Of a DNA stretch of 64,000 bases, positions 34,271 to 42,882 are shown in pieces. This DNA comes from Actinoplanes couchii (GTDB taxonomy: Bacteria > Actinomycetota > Actinomycetes > Mycobacteriales > Micromonosporaceae), in assembly GCF_016862075.1 (NCBI RefSeq), contig NZ_BOMG01000110.1:1-64000 (forward strand), in the 5' to 3' direction. Within the stretch, counting starts at the first letter, position 1, and each line of letters begins with the position of its first letter. Below the pieces are notes generated by a model, which was not told the DNA's origin, searched no databases, and was given only the letters and a program-made list of their open reading frames with translations. The position numbers and the translations under genes are program-made.

Positions 34271-35398
34271 TTACAGACGCTCCACCACATAGTCGATGCA
34301 GGTGGTGAGAGCTGTCACGTCGGACGGGTCGACGGTCGGGTAGAGCGCCACCCGGAGCTGGTTGCGGCCCAGCTTGCGGTACGGCTCGGTGTCCACCACG
34401 TCGTTGGCCCGCAGGATCCTGGCGATCGCCGCCGCGTCGATCCCGTCGGCGAAGTCGATGGTGGCGACGGCCGCCGACCGCAGGGCCGGATCGGTCACGA
34501 ACGGGGTCGCGAACGACGACCGGTCGGCCCAGCCGTAGATCGCGGCGGCGCTCTCCGCGCTGCGCTTGACCGCCCAGTCCAGACCGCCCTGCGCGTTCAT
34601 CCAGTCCACCTGCTCGGCGGCGAGGAAGACGGTGGCCAGCGCCGGGGTGTTGTAGGTCTGCTCCAGACGGGACTGCTCGATCGCGGTGACCAGGTCGAGG
34701 AACTGCGGGATGTACCGCTGCGACGCCTTGATCTCGAAGGCCCGCTCGATCGCGGCCGGCGACAGCACGGCCAGCCAGATGCCGCCGTCGGAGCCGAGCG
34801 CCTTCTGCGGGGCCAGGTAGTACACGTCGGTCTCGCGCAGGTCGACGTCGAGGCTGCCGCCGCCCGAGGTGGCGTCGGTCAGCAGCAGGGCGCCCGGGTC
34901 GGCGCCCTGGACCCGGCGGACCGGCACGGCCACACCGGTGGACGTCTCGTTCTGCACGGTGGCGTAGACGTCGACACCGGCCTCGGCGGTCAGGAACGCC
35001 GCCTGCCCGCCCGGCGCGCGGTGCACCGTCGGCTCGGCCAGGAACGGGGCGGACGTCACCGCCTGCACGAACTTGGCGCCGAACTCACCGAACTCGGCGA
35101 ACTGCGCCTTCTGCCGGACCAGGCCGAACGTCGCGATCTCCCAGAACGCGCTGGTGCCGCCGTTGGCCAGGACCACCTCGTAGCCGTCCGGCGCGGCGAA
35201 GAACTCGGCCAGCCCCCGGCGCAGGCGGGCCACCTGGTCCTTGACCACCTTCTGCCGGTGCGACGTGCCCATGAACGTGCGGGACACCGCGGAGAGCGCC
35301 TCGACGCCTTCGGGTCGGACCTTGCTCGGCCCGGAGCCGAACCGTCCGTCGACGGGCTTGATCGCGTCAGGAATCCGGATGTCAGCAGTCACGGTCAC
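34271..35398 (-). CDS. serC: Phosphoserine aminotransferase
   Basis: The 375-residue PLP enzyme makes phosphoserine from 3-phosphohydroxypyruvate and glutamate in serine synthesis. The actinobacterial form is recognisable by IPDAIKPVDGRFGSGPSKVR at the N-terminus, LLTDATSGGGSLDVDL, and the PLP lysine in YYLAPQKALGSDGG at about residue 200. Its GTG start overlaps the stop codon of the citrate synthase gene (GTGA), so the two are coupled. PdxH, which makes PLP, is encoded nearby on the opposite strand. Confidence 0.95.
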   Translation of the reverse strand: MTVTADIRIPDAIKPVDGRFGSGPSKVRPEGVEALSAVSRTFMGTSHRQKVVKDQVARLRRGLAEFFAAPDGYEVVLANGGTSAFWEIATFGLVRQKAQFAEFGEFGAKFVQAVTSAPFLAEPTVHRAPGGQAAFLTAEAGVDVYATVQNETSTGVAVPVRRVQGADPGALLLTDATSGGGSLDVDLRETDVYYLAPQKALGSDGGIWLAVLSPAAIERAFEIKASQRYIPQFLDLVTAIEQSRLEQTYNTPALATVFLAAEQVDWMNAQGGLDWAVKRSAESAAAIYGWADRSSFATPFVTDPALRSAAVATIDFADGIDAAAIARILRANDVVDTEPYRKLGRNQLRVALYPTVDPSDVTALTTCIDYVVERL

Positions 35399-36501
35399 AC
35401 ATTATGCGGGAGCTGATCCCAGCCCTCGACCTCCTGCGGCTTGCGCGGTTCCGGTCCCACATAGTGGAGGCCGGGGCGCAGGATCCGGTCCAGGCGCTTC
35501 TGCTCCAGGATGTGCGCGCTCCACCCGGCGACCCGGGCACAGGTGAACATCGACGTGAACATGTGCGACGGGACCTCGGCGAAGTCGAGCACCACGGCGG
35601 ACCAGAACTCCACGTTCGTCCACAGCTCGTGACCGGGCTTGCGCTCGCGCAACTCGGCCAGCGCGGCCGTCTCCAGAGCGGCGGCCACCTCGTAACGGGG
35701 GGCGCTCAGCTCCTTCGCGATCCGGCGCAGCACGCGGGCCCGCGGGTCCTCGGCGCGGTAGACCCGGTGACCGAAACCCATCAGACGGTCGCCGCGGTCC
35801 AGGACGTCCTTCACGTACGCCTCGGCGTCGCCGCTGCGCTCCACCGCCTCGATCATGCTCAGCACCCGGGTGGGCGCCCCGCCGTGCAGCGGGCCGGAGA
35901 GCGCGCCGATCCCGGAGGAGATGCAGGCCGCCGCGTCGGCGCCGGTGGAGGCGACGATGCGGGCGGTGAAGGTGGACGCGTTCAGCCCGTGCTCGCAGGC
36001 CGAGATGAAGTAGGCGTCGACCGCCTTGACGTGCCGCGGGTCGGGCTCACCGCGCCACCGGCGCATGAACCGCTCCACGATGGTCTCGGCCTTGTCGATG
36101 TCCTTCTGCGGGACGGCCGGCAGGCCCAGGCCGCGGGCCGCCTGTGCGACGAAGGAGAGCGCGGTCACCGACACCCGGGCCAGGTCCTTGCGGGCCTGCT
36201 TGTCGTCGATGTCGAACATCTGGGACAGCCCCCAGTAGGGCGCCAGCATGGCCACCGCGGACTGCACGTCGACCCGGATGTCGCCGGAGTGCACCGGGAC
36301 CGGGAACGGCTCGGCCGGTGGCAGCCCGGGACCGAACTTGCCGTCGACCAGCAGGCCCCAGACGTTGCCGAACGAGACCTGTCCGATCAGGTCCTCGATG
36401 TCGACGCCCCGGTAACGCAGCGCGCCACCGTCACGGTCGGGCTCGGCTATCTCGGTCTCGAACGCGATGACGCCCTCGAGCCCCGGCTTGAAGTCGGTCA
36501 C
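35395..36501 (-). CDS. citA: Citrate synthase 2
   Basis: The 368-residue protein is a short-form citrate synthase that condenses acetyl-CoA and oxaloacetate at entry to the TCA cycle. The N-terminus (VTDFKPGLEGVIAFETEIAE) and RYRGVDIEDL are typical. Active-site histidines lie in the HGLNASTF region and in LMGFGHRVYR, with the catalytic Asp near EVPSHMFTSMF. GTG 36501 is chosen because GGGAG lies five bases upstream and the homologues begin here; the longer frame upstream is not convincing. It is coupled to serC, and pdxH is divergent. Confidence 0.92.
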   Translation of the reverse strand: MTDFKPGLEGVIAFETEIAEPDRDGGALRYRGVDIEDLIGQVSFGNVWGLLVDGKFGPGLPPAEPFPVPVHSGDIRVDVQSAVAMLAPYWGLSQMFDIDDKQARKDLARVSVTALSFVAQAARGLGLPAVPQKDIDKAETIVERFMRRWRGEPDPRHVKAVDAYFISACEHGLNASTFTARIVASTGADAAACISSGIGALSGPLHGGAPTRVLSMIEAVERSGDAEAYVKDVLDRGDRLMGFGHRVYRAEDPRARVLRRIAKELSAPRYEVAAALETAALAELRERKPGHELWTNVEFWSAVVLDFAEVPSHMFTSMFTCARVAGWSAHILEQKRLDRILRPGLHYVGPEPRKPQEVEGWDQLPHNV

Positions 36502-36686
36502 GGCACTCCCTGTGGAACCGAACTGCGGTGGGTGATTCATCTTGCCCGCCGAGTAACCGCACGGTCGACCCGTCGCGATTGTGCTCTGGATGACACCCAT
36601 CCTGATTCACCTGACGTTTGAAGGCGCGAGACTTACCGTCGTTTTCGCCCCACGGGCGGAGCCGACACGTGAGCGAAGGAGCTGAT

Positions 36687-37349
36687 GTGGTCACCGAACC
36701 GCCGTCACCTGCTGGCATGCGCCGCGACTACACCGAGTGGCCGCCGCTGACCGAGGACGCCCTGGCCGCCGACTGGACCGGGCAGTTCGCCGGCTGGTTC
36801 GCCGACGCGACAGCCGCCGGTCTGCCGGAACCGAACGCGATGATCGTGGCGACCGCGGATCGGGCCGGGCGGCCGTCGGCCCGGACGGTGCTGCTCAAGG
36901 CGTACGACAACCAGGGTTTTGTCTTTTTCACGAATTATGAGTCGCGCAAGGGCGGGGAGGCGACGCTCAACCCGTACGCCAGCCTGGTCTTCCCGTGGTT
37001 TCCGATGCAACGCCAGGTGATCGTGGCCGGGGCGGTGGAACGGGTCAGCCGGGCCGAGACCGAGAAGTATTTCGCCGCCCGCCCACGCGGATCGCAGCTG
37101 GGCGCGTGGGCCAGCCCGCAGTCGACCGTGCTGCCCGGGCCGGAGGCGCTGGATCAGGGCCTCGCGGCAGCCGTGGCGAGGTTCGCCGACGGGCCGGTCG
37201 CGGCTCCGCCGCACTGGGGCGGTTTTCGGGTACGCCCGGAGACGGTCGAGTTCTGGCAGGGCCGCAGCAGCCGGCTGCACGACCGGCTGCGCTTCCGGGA
37301 CACCGGGGCGGCCGGGGACGGCTGGATCGTCGAACGGCTCGCGCCTTGA
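36687..37349 (+). CDS. pdxH: Pyridoxamine/pyridoxine 5'-phosphate oxidase
   Basis: The 220-residue flavoprotein oxidises pyridoxamine or pyridoxine 5'-phosphate to PLP. The family signature is clear: MRRDYTEWPP, FFTNYESRKGGEATLNP, VFPWFPMQRQVIVAGAVERV, SQLGAWASPQS, and the C-terminal FRVRPETVEFWQG with RLHDRLRFR. GTG 36687 follows AAGGAG at five to six bases. It is divergent from citA across about 185 bases. The next gene, an MFS transporter, starts 30 bases after it. Confidence 0.95.
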   Translation: MVTEPPSPAGMRRDYTEWPPLTEDALAADWTGQFAGWFADATAAGLPEPNAMIVATADRAGRPSARTVLLKAYDNQGFVFFTNYESRKGGEATLNPYASLVFPWFPMQRQVIVAGAVERVSRAETEKYFAARPRGSQLGAWASPQSTVLPGPEALDQGLAAAVARFADGPVAAPPHWGGFRVRPETVEFWQGRSSRLHDRLRFRDTGAAGDGWIVERLAP

Positions 37350-37378
37350 GCCAGGGCACCCGGGAGCCGCGGTCCTGG

Positions 37379-38629
37379 ATGATCGACACCAGGCCGCTGA
37401 GTGTGCCGACGTTCCGGCGCACCTGGATCGGGAACGCCACGTCGTTCTTCGGCTTCCAGTTCACCGCGGTCGCCGTGCCGGTGCAGATGTTCGCGATCAC
37501 CGGCTCGGCCACCTGGGTCGGCCTGCTGGGTGTGGCCGGGCTGGTGCCGCTGCTGGTATTCGGGCTCTGGGGTGGCGCCGCCGCCGACGTGGTCGACCGC
37601 CGCAAACTGCTACTGACCAGCTCGGTGGTGACCTGGGTGACCACCGTGCTGCTGCTGGTGCAGGCGGTGCTCGGGGTGCGCAGCGGTCACCTGCTGCTGG
37701 TGCTGACCGCGATCCAGGCGGCCGGGTTCGCGGTGAGTTCCCCGGCCCGGCAGGCGATCGTCCCGCGGATCGTGCCGGAGGCGCTGGTGCCGTCGGCGAA
37801 CACGCTGAACTACACCGCGAACACGGCCGGCGGGGTGCTCGGGCCGCTGGCCGCCGGTCTGATCATGGGGATCTGGTCGACCAGCGACGGGGTGATCGTC
37901 GCCTACGCGTTCGACGCGCTGCTGTTCACCGTGACGTTCTGGGCCACCTGGCGGCTGCCGCCGATCCCGCCCGCGCTGCGTGAGCCCGGGGCCGACAAGC
38001 CGAGCGTCGGCCTGCGCGGCATCGCGATCGGGCTGAAGTTCCTGGTCACCCAGCCGGTGCTGCTGCTCTCGTTCGCTGTCGACCTGGTCGCCATGGTGTT
38101 CGCGATGCCCCGGGCGCTGTTCCCGGCGGTCGCCGAGGAGCAGTTCGGCGGCGGCGCGGCGGTCGGCTGGCTGTACAGCGCGATCGCCATCGGCGCGATG
38201 GTCGGCGGCCTCACCTCGGGCTGGATCGCCCGGGTCAAGCGGCAGGGGCTGGCGCTGATCGTCGCGGTGGTCGGCTGGGGCCTGGCGATCGGCCTGGCCG
38301 GGCTGGCGCACAGCCTGTGGCTGATGGTGCTGCTGCTGGCCCTGGCCGGGCTGGCCGACCTGGTCAGCGCGGTCTACCGGCAGACGATCATGCAGACGTT
38401 CGCGCCCGACCACCTGCGCGGGCGGCTACAGGGCGTGTTCACCGTGGTGGTGGCCGGCGGCCCGCGGCTGGGTGATCTTCGAGCCGGGGCGACAGCCGAC
38501 CTGACCAGCGTCGGGACGTCCTGGGTGGGTGGCGGACTGGTAGCCGCCGGGCTCGCCGTGGTGCTCGGGCTGGCCTCGCCGGCCCTGATCCGCTACCGGC
38601 CTGAGCAGGGCGAAACGGATGGCCGATAG
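37379..38629 (+). CDS. MFS transporter, EntS/MFS_3-like exporter
   Basis: The 416-residue protein is close in design to the one at 690-1988, with GGAAADVVDRRKLLL (A motif) and SPARQAIVPRIVPEALVP. About twelve membrane segments are present. ATG 37379 is used; a TTG at 37346 that overlaps the pdxH stop would add 11 residues and couple the two genes. The next gene (an aldose epimerase) follows within a dozen bases. The substrate is unknown; export of a small compound is likely for this branch. Confidence 0.83.
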   Translation: MIDTRPLSVPTFRRTWIGNATSFFGFQFTAVAVPVQMFAITGSATWVGLLGVAGLVPLLVFGLWGGAAADVVDRRKLLLTSSVVTWVTTVLLLVQAVLGVRSGHLLLVLTAIQAAGFAVSSPARQAIVPRIVPEALVPSANTLNYTANTAGGVLGPLAAGLIMGIWSTSDGVIVAYAFDALLFTVTFWATWRLPPIPPALREPGADKPSVGLRGIAIGLKFLVTQPVLLLSFAVDLVAMVFAMPRALFPAVAEEQFGGGAAVGWLYSAIAIGAMVGGLTSGWIARVKRQGLALIVAVVGWGLAIGLAGLAHSLWLMVLLLALAGLADLVSAVYRQTIMQTFAPDHLRGRLQGVFTVVVAGGPRLGDLRAGATADLTSVGTSWVGGGLVAAGLAVVLGLASPALIRYRPEQGETDGR

Positions 38630-38639
38630 TGTCGTGGGT

Positions 38640-39554
38640 ATGAGCGCAGAGTCAGCCGCCAAGTCCGGCGTCCAGTGGTCGATCGAGGCGGACGGCCACC
38701 GGGCCGTCCTGGTGGAGGTCGGCGGGACGCTCCGGTCGTACTCCGTCGACGGCGTCGACATCGTGGACGGGTTCGGCACGGACGAGTTCTCCCCCGGTTC
38801 GGCCGGGCAGATCCTCGCGCCGTGGCCCAACCGGATCCGGGACGGGAAGTACGAGTTCGAGGGCACCGCCTACCAGCTCGCGCTCACCGAGGCGGCCCGC
38901 AGCAACGCCATCCACGGCCTGGTCAACTGGGCCCGCTGGCGGCTGGTGTCGCAGGCGGCCGACGCGGTGACGCTGGAGTTCGACCTGCCGGCCCAGCCGG
39001 GTTACCCGTGGTCGCTGACGCTGCGCAGCCACTGGTCGGTCTCCGCGGCGGGGCTGAAGTGCGAGCAGGAGGTCGTCAACACGGCCGAGTCGAACGCGCC
39101 GTGGGGCTACTCGGCCCACCCGTACCTACAGGTGCCCGGCGTGACCGTGGACGACACCGTCCTGCACGTGCCGGCCAAGTCCCGGGTGCTGCTGGACAGC
39201 CGGCTGCTGCCGATCGGCGCGCAGAAGATCGCCGACACCGAGTTCGACTTCTCCGAGCCGCGCCGCATCGGTGACCTGGTGCTCGACGCGGCCTTCGGTG
39301 ACATCGACTTCGATGCCGACGGGGTCAGCACGCTCACCCTCTCCGGCGGCGAGCGGGCCGTCACCGTGTGGGCCGACGACAAGTTCCGCTACTGGCAGGT
39401 CTTCACCGCCGACACCCTGCACGGCGAGCGGCACCGCCGGTCGATCGCGGTCGAGCCGATGACCTGCCCGCCGGACTCGTTCCGGACCGGCCGGGACCTG
39501 ATCGTCCTGGCGCCGGGGCAGACCTGGACGGCGTCCTGGGGCATCCGGTACTGA
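38640..39554 (+). CDS. Aldose 1-epimerase family protein
   Basis: The 304-residue protein has the beta-supersandwich of galactose mutarotase-like enzymes. Segments include LAPWPNRIRDGKYEFEG with the substrate arginine, SNAIHGLVNWARW with the catalytic histidine, WGYSAHPYLQVPG with the second histidine, and the C-terminal IAVEPMTCPPDSFRTG containing the catalytic glutamate. It interconverts sugar anomers or acts on a related sugar. ATG 38640 is used, with ATG 38619 possible. It follows the MFS gene closely and precedes a nitroreductase gene by six bases, so the three form one operon. Confidence 0.88.
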   Translation: MSAESAAKSGVQWSIEADGHRAVLVEVGGTLRSYSVDGVDIVDGFGTDEFSPGSAGQILAPWPNRIRDGKYEFEGTAYQLALTEAARSNAIHGLVNWARWRLVSQAADAVTLEFDLPAQPGYPWSLTLRSHWSVSAAGLKCEQEVVNTAESNAPWGYSAHPYLQVPGVTVDDTVLHVPAKSRVLLDSRLLPIGAQKIADTEFDFSEPRRIGDLVLDAAFGDIDFDADGVSTLTLSGGERAVTVWADDKFRYWQVFTADTLHGERHRRSIAVEPMTCPPDSFRTGRDLIVLAPGQTWTASWGIRY

Positions 39555-39559
39555 CCTGT

Positions 39560-40177
39560 ATGGAATTCGACGAGGTCGTCCGCCGGCGCCGGATGGTCCG
39601 GGGGTACGACCCGGACCGCCCAATCCCGCCCGAGCTGGTCGACAAGATCGTTCGGCACGGGCTGCGCGCGCCGTCGGCCGGTTTCTCGCAGGGCTGGAGC
39701 TTCCTGGTCCTGACCGAACCGGCCGACCGGGCCCGCTACTGGGAGAGCACCGCGCTCTCCGACGGCCCGGCCGACGGCTGGCTGACCCGGATGCGGACCG
39801 CGCCGCTGATCATCGTGGCGCTCGCCAACAAATCCGCCTATCTTGATCGATACGCGGATTCGGACAAGGGTTGGACGGATCGGGACGAGTCCCGGTGGTC
39901 TGCCCCGTTCTGGGACATCGACACCGGTTTCGCCGCCCTGCTCATGCACCTGACCGCGGTCAACGAGGACCTCGGATCCTGCTTCTTCGGTCTGCCCGCC
40001 GCCCGGGTGGAATCGTTCAAGGAAGCGTTCGGGGTGCCGGCCGAGTTCCGCCCGATCGGGGCGCTCACGATCGGCTATCGGGGTACCGACAAGAGGTCAC
40101 CGTCACTCCGGCGCGGTCACCGGCCGGTGGCCGACGTGGTGCATCATGGCCGATGGGCCTCACCGGGCCGCGGGTAG
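39560..40177 (+). CDS. Nitroreductase-family flavoprotein
   Basis: The 205-residue protein has the FMN-binding motif of the nitroreductase family (VVRRRRMVRGYDPD at the N-terminus and RAPSAGFSQGWSFLVL). The central Trp-rich insert and the segment DIDTGFAALLMHLTAVNEDLGSCFFG resemble the F420/FMN-linked subfamily common in actinobacteria. A reduction of nitro groups, quinones or similar compounds is likely; the substrate is unknown. ATG 39560, six bases after the epimerase stop. Confidence 0.87.
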   Translation: MEFDEVVRRRRMVRGYDPDRPIPPELVDKIVRHGLRAPSAGFSQGWSFLVLTEPADRARYWESTALSDGPADGWLTRMRTAPLIIVALANKSAYLDRYADSDKGWTDRDESRWSAPFWDIDTGFAALLMHLTAVNEDLGSCFFGLPAARVESFKEAFGVPAEFRPIGALTIGYRGTDKRSPSLRRGHRPVADVVHHGRWASPGRG

Positions 40178-40212
40178 GCTGACATACGGTTCTCACGGAA
40201 AGGGCAACCGCC

Positions 40213-40509
40213 GTGATCTTCAAAGCGGTCCGGGACGGAGCACCGTACCCCGATCACCAGACCACGCTGAAGGCGTGGGCGGACATTCCGCCACGCCCGA
40301 TCCGGCTCGCCGATCTCATCACCACCAAGCGTGAGCTGGCGCTGGACAAACTGCTCGCCGAGGACTCGACGTTCTACGGCGATCTCTTCCCGCACGTCGT
40401 GGAGTACCAGGGGCATCTCTATCTGGAGGACGGGTTGCACCGGGCGCTGCGCGCGGCCCTGCAACAGCGGAATCAGATCCACGCACGTGTATTGGTTGTG
40501 GAGGACTGA
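40213..40509 (+). CDS. Small conserved protein, ParB-like motif, unknown function
   Basis: The 98-residue product begins VIFKAVRDGAPYPDHQT and carries PPRPIRLADLITTKRELALD, FYGDLFPHVVEYQG and LYLEDGLHRALRAAL. The last element resembles the DGxHR motif of ParB/sulfiredoxin-like folds. Similar short proteins are widespread in actinobacteria, but I know no assigned function. GTG 40213 has GAAAGGG upstream. The acyl-CoA dehydrogenase gene begins 24 bases after its stop. Confidence 0.7.
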   Translation: MIFKAVRDGAPYPDHQTTLKAWADIPPRPIRLADLITTKRELALDKLLAEDSTFYGDLFPHVVEYQGHLYLEDGLHRALRAALQQRNQIHARVLVVED

Positions 40510-40533
40510 GGCCTCACCCGATAGCTTGAATCC

Positions 40534-41709
40534 ATGGGTGTGAGGCCTCTTGACCTGCTTGATCTTGACGATCTATTGAGTGACCAGGAGCGCGGCACCC
40601 GCGCCCTGGCCCGCCGGGTGGCCGACGATCACGTCCGGCCGGCCGTGGCCGGGTGGTACGAGAGCGGCGCCGCCCCGATCCGGGAGCTGGCCCTCGAGTT
40701 CGGCAAGGCCGGGCTCTTCGGGATGCATCTGAGCGGCTACGGGCTGGGCGGTTCGACGGCCGTCTCGCTCGGGCTGGCGTGCATGGAGCTGGAGGCCGCC
40801 GACTCCGGGGTCCGCTCGCTGGTGTCGGTGCAGGGCTCCCTGGTGATGTACGCGATCTGGCGGTACGGCTCGGAGGAGCAGAAACTCGAGTGGCTGCCGG
40901 AGCTGTCGGCCGGGCGGTCGATCGGCTGTTTCGGCCTGGCCGAGCCGGACCACGGCTCCGACCCGACCGGCATGTCCACCCGGGCCAGCCGGGACGGCGA
41001 CGACTGGATCCTCGACGGGGTGAAGACCTGGATCTTCAACGCGCCGATCGCGGACGTGGCGATCATCTGGGCGAAGGCCGAGAAGGGCGTGGTCGGGTTC
41101 GTGGTCCCGACCGGTGTGGCCGGCTTCACCACCCGGGACCTCAGCGACAAGCTGTCGCTGCGGGCGTCCAGCACCGGCGAGATCCTCCTCGACGGGGTCC
41201 GCCTGCCGGACAGCGCCCGTCTGCCCGGCGCCCGCAGTCTGATGGCGCCGCTCTCCTGCCTGACCGAGGCGCGGCTCAGCATCATCTTCGGGGTGCTCGG
41301 GGCGGCCCGGGACTGTCTGGACACCGCCCTGGACTACGCCGCCGCGCGGGAGCAGTTCGGGCGGCCGATCGCCGGCTTCCAGCTCACCCAGGCCAAGCTC
41401 GCCGACATGGCCGTCGAGCTGCAGAAGGGTTTCCTGCTCGCGCTGCACCTGGGGCGCCGGCGGGACACCATGAGCGGCCCGCTGCGGCCGGAGCAGATCA
41501 GCGTCGGCAAGCTGAACAACGTGCGGGAGGCCCTCAAGATCGCGCGGCAGTGCCGGTCGATCATGGGCGGTAACGGGATCCTCGCGTCGTACCCGGTGAT
41601 GCGGCACGCCAGCAATCTGGAGAGTGTCCTGACCTACGAGGGCACATCGGAGATTCATCAGCTGTCGATCGGGCAGAAATTGACCGGTTTGAACGCGTTC
41701 GCACGCTGA
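40534..41709 (+). CDS. Acyl-CoA dehydrogenase, glutaryl-CoA dehydrogenase-like
   Basis: The 391-residue flavoprotein has the acyl-CoA dehydrogenase layout: N-terminal helices, a beta domain with IGCFGLAEPDHGSDPTGM (the FAD and substrate signature) and a C-terminal helical domain. The catalytic glutamate is in LTYEGTSEIHQLSIGQ at about residue 370. The GGNGILASYPVMRHASNLESV segment and this YEG placement are those of the glutaryl-CoA dehydrogenase branch, which would oxidise glutaryl-CoA in lysine or aromatic breakdown. No companion pathway gene lies beside it. Confidence 0.87.
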   Translation: MGVRPLDLLDLDDLLSDQERGTRALARRVADDHVRPAVAGWYESGAAPIRELALEFGKAGLFGMHLSGYGLGGSTAVSLGLACMELEAADSGVRSLVSVQGSLVMYAIWRYGSEEQKLEWLPELSAGRSIGCFGLAEPDHGSDPTGMSTRASRDGDDWILDGVKTWIFNAPIADVAIIWAKAEKGVVGFVVPTGVAGFTTRDLSDKLSLRASSTGEILLDGVRLPDSARLPGARSLMAPLSCLTEARLSIIFGVLGAARDCLDTALDYAAAREQFGRPIAGFQLTQAKLADMAVELQKGFLLALHLGRRRDTMSGPLRPEQISVGKLNNVREALKIARQCRSIMGGNGILASYPVMRHASNLESVLTYEGTSEIHQLSIGQKLTGLNAFAR

Positions 41710-41759
41710 CGTCGGCGCTCGGGGTGCGGAATGTCGCACCCCCTCCGTACCGTTAGGGC

Positions 41760-42545
41760 ATGGCCGAATCGCCTTCCCCCGCTGACCCCGCGGCGCCCGT
41801 TCCCCAGGAACCGACCAGCGAGTTCCCGGTCGTGCGCGAGCCCGATCCGGTTCCGCCCGCCGAGCCGGTCACGCCGGGCGCCGAGCCGGTCGAGCACAGG
41901 CCGAGCACCTTCGCCCGGCTGCTGATCTTCGTCTTCTTCGTCTTCGCGCTGATGGTGCTCAGCTGTTTCGGGCTGCGCGCGCTCAACGTGCTGCCCACCT
42001 TCGACAACCCGTTCGCTAACCAGACCACCGACCGCAGCCAGCCGGTGCTCCTGCAGTCGGTGCGCGATCTGGAGCGGTTCGTGGCGGCCGACGGCACCTT
42101 CCAGGTCATCGTCGATCTCCAGGAGAACAAGGACAACATCCCCGACTTCCTGGTCAACCGGCGCACCCTGTTCGTCGGCTCCGGCACCGTCGAGACCTAT
42201 GTCGACTTCAGCGCCCTCTCCGGTGACGCGCTGAAGATCGACGAGGAGAAGAAGACGATCGAGCTGACCCTGCCCGCACCGCAGCAGTCCACCGCCGCGC
42301 TGGACATGGAGCGCAGCTACGTGGTCGCCGAGGAGCGCGGCCTGTTCAACCGGATCGGCGACGCCTTCAGCAAGGATCCGGGCAAGGAGCAGCAGGTCTA
42401 CCAGCTGGCCCAGCAGCGGATCACCGAGGCGGCCCGGTCCAGTGGCCTCGACGAGCGCGCCCGGGAGAACACCGAGCGCATGCTGCAGAGCCTGTTCACG
42501 CGGCTCGGCTACACCACGGTGACCGTCGAGTTCAGCGCGCCCTGA
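41760..42545 (+). CDS. DUF4230 family membrane-anchored protein
   Basis: The 261-residue protein has a proline/glutamate-rich N-terminus of about 50 residues, one membrane segment (about 55-75, LLIFVFFVFALMVLSCFG) and an extracytoplasmic DUF4230 domain. That domain has LLQSVRDLERFVAADGTFQV, RTLFVGSGTVETYVDF, KTIELTLPAP and a C-terminal helix ending in LFTRLGYTTVTVEF. The role of the family is unknown. The stop codon lies in the first unit of a 21-bp tandem repeat. Confidence 0.85.
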   Translation: MAESPSPADPAAPVPQEPTSEFPVVREPDPVPPAEPVTPGAEPVEHRPSTFARLLIFVFFVFALMVLSCFGLRALNVLPTFDNPFANQTTDRSQPVLLQSVRDLERFVAADGTFQVIVDLQENKDNIPDFLVNRRTLFVGSGTVETYVDFSALSGDALKIDEEKKTIELTLPAPQQSTAALDMERSYVVAEERGLFNRIGDAFSKDPGKEQQVYQLAQQRITEAARSSGLDERARENTERMLQSLFTRLGYTTVTVEFSAP

Positions 42546-42636
42546 CCGGCTGAGCCGCTTTGACCCGGTGAGACGCTGTTCTGGCCGGTGAGACGCCGCT
42601 TTGACCCGGTGAGACGCCGCTCTGGCCGGTGAGACG
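42544..42636. repeat. 21-bp tandem repeat over the DUF4230 gene stop codon
   Basis: About 4.5 units of a 21-base period are present, with the common core ccggtgagacgccgct and alternating ttgac or ctggc joins. The first, more diverged unit includes the DUF4230 stop codon. The array runs straight into the terminator hairpin at 42637. Confidence 0.85.
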
Positions 42637-42675
42637 ACGCGGGGCCCCGGTGCGAACCGCACCGGGGCCCCGCGT
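42637..42675. terminator. Very strong hairpin terminator
   Basis: Perfect 18-base arms begin acgcggggccccggtgcg at 42637-42654 and close at 42658-42675, with a three-base loop (aac). It lies between the convergent DUF4230 and PspC genes, so it can serve both. No T run follows. Confidence 0.9.
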
Positions 42676-42684
42676 GAGTCAGGG

Positions 42685-42882
42685 TCACTCGCTGGGCATC
42701 AGCGCCCAGAGCGCCAGGTAGATCAGGAACTGCGGGCCGGGCAGCAGACACGAGACGACGAACAGCACCCGGACCATGCCGGCGCTCATGCCGAAGCGCT
42801 GAGCCAGGCCGGCGCAGACACCGGCGATCTTGCGGTTGTGTCGGGGGCGGGAGAACGAGCGGCTCTTGAGGGGGCTGGTCAT
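42685..42882 (-). CDS. PspC-domain small membrane protein
   Basis: The 65-residue protein has a short basic N-terminus (MTSPLKSRSFSRPRHN) followed by a PspC domain (KIAGVCAGLAQRFGMSAGMVRVLFVV and PGPQFLIYLALWALMP) with one or two membrane segments. PspC proteins take part in envelope stress sensing in other bacteria. ATG 42882 is chosen because GGAG lies eight bases upstream; GTG 42891 is too close to it. The 5' leader contains a stable inverted repeat. Confidence 0.85.
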   Translation of the reverse strand: MTSPLKSRSFSRPRHNRKIAGVCAGLAQRFGMSAGMVRVLFVVSCLLPGPQFLIYLALWALMPSE

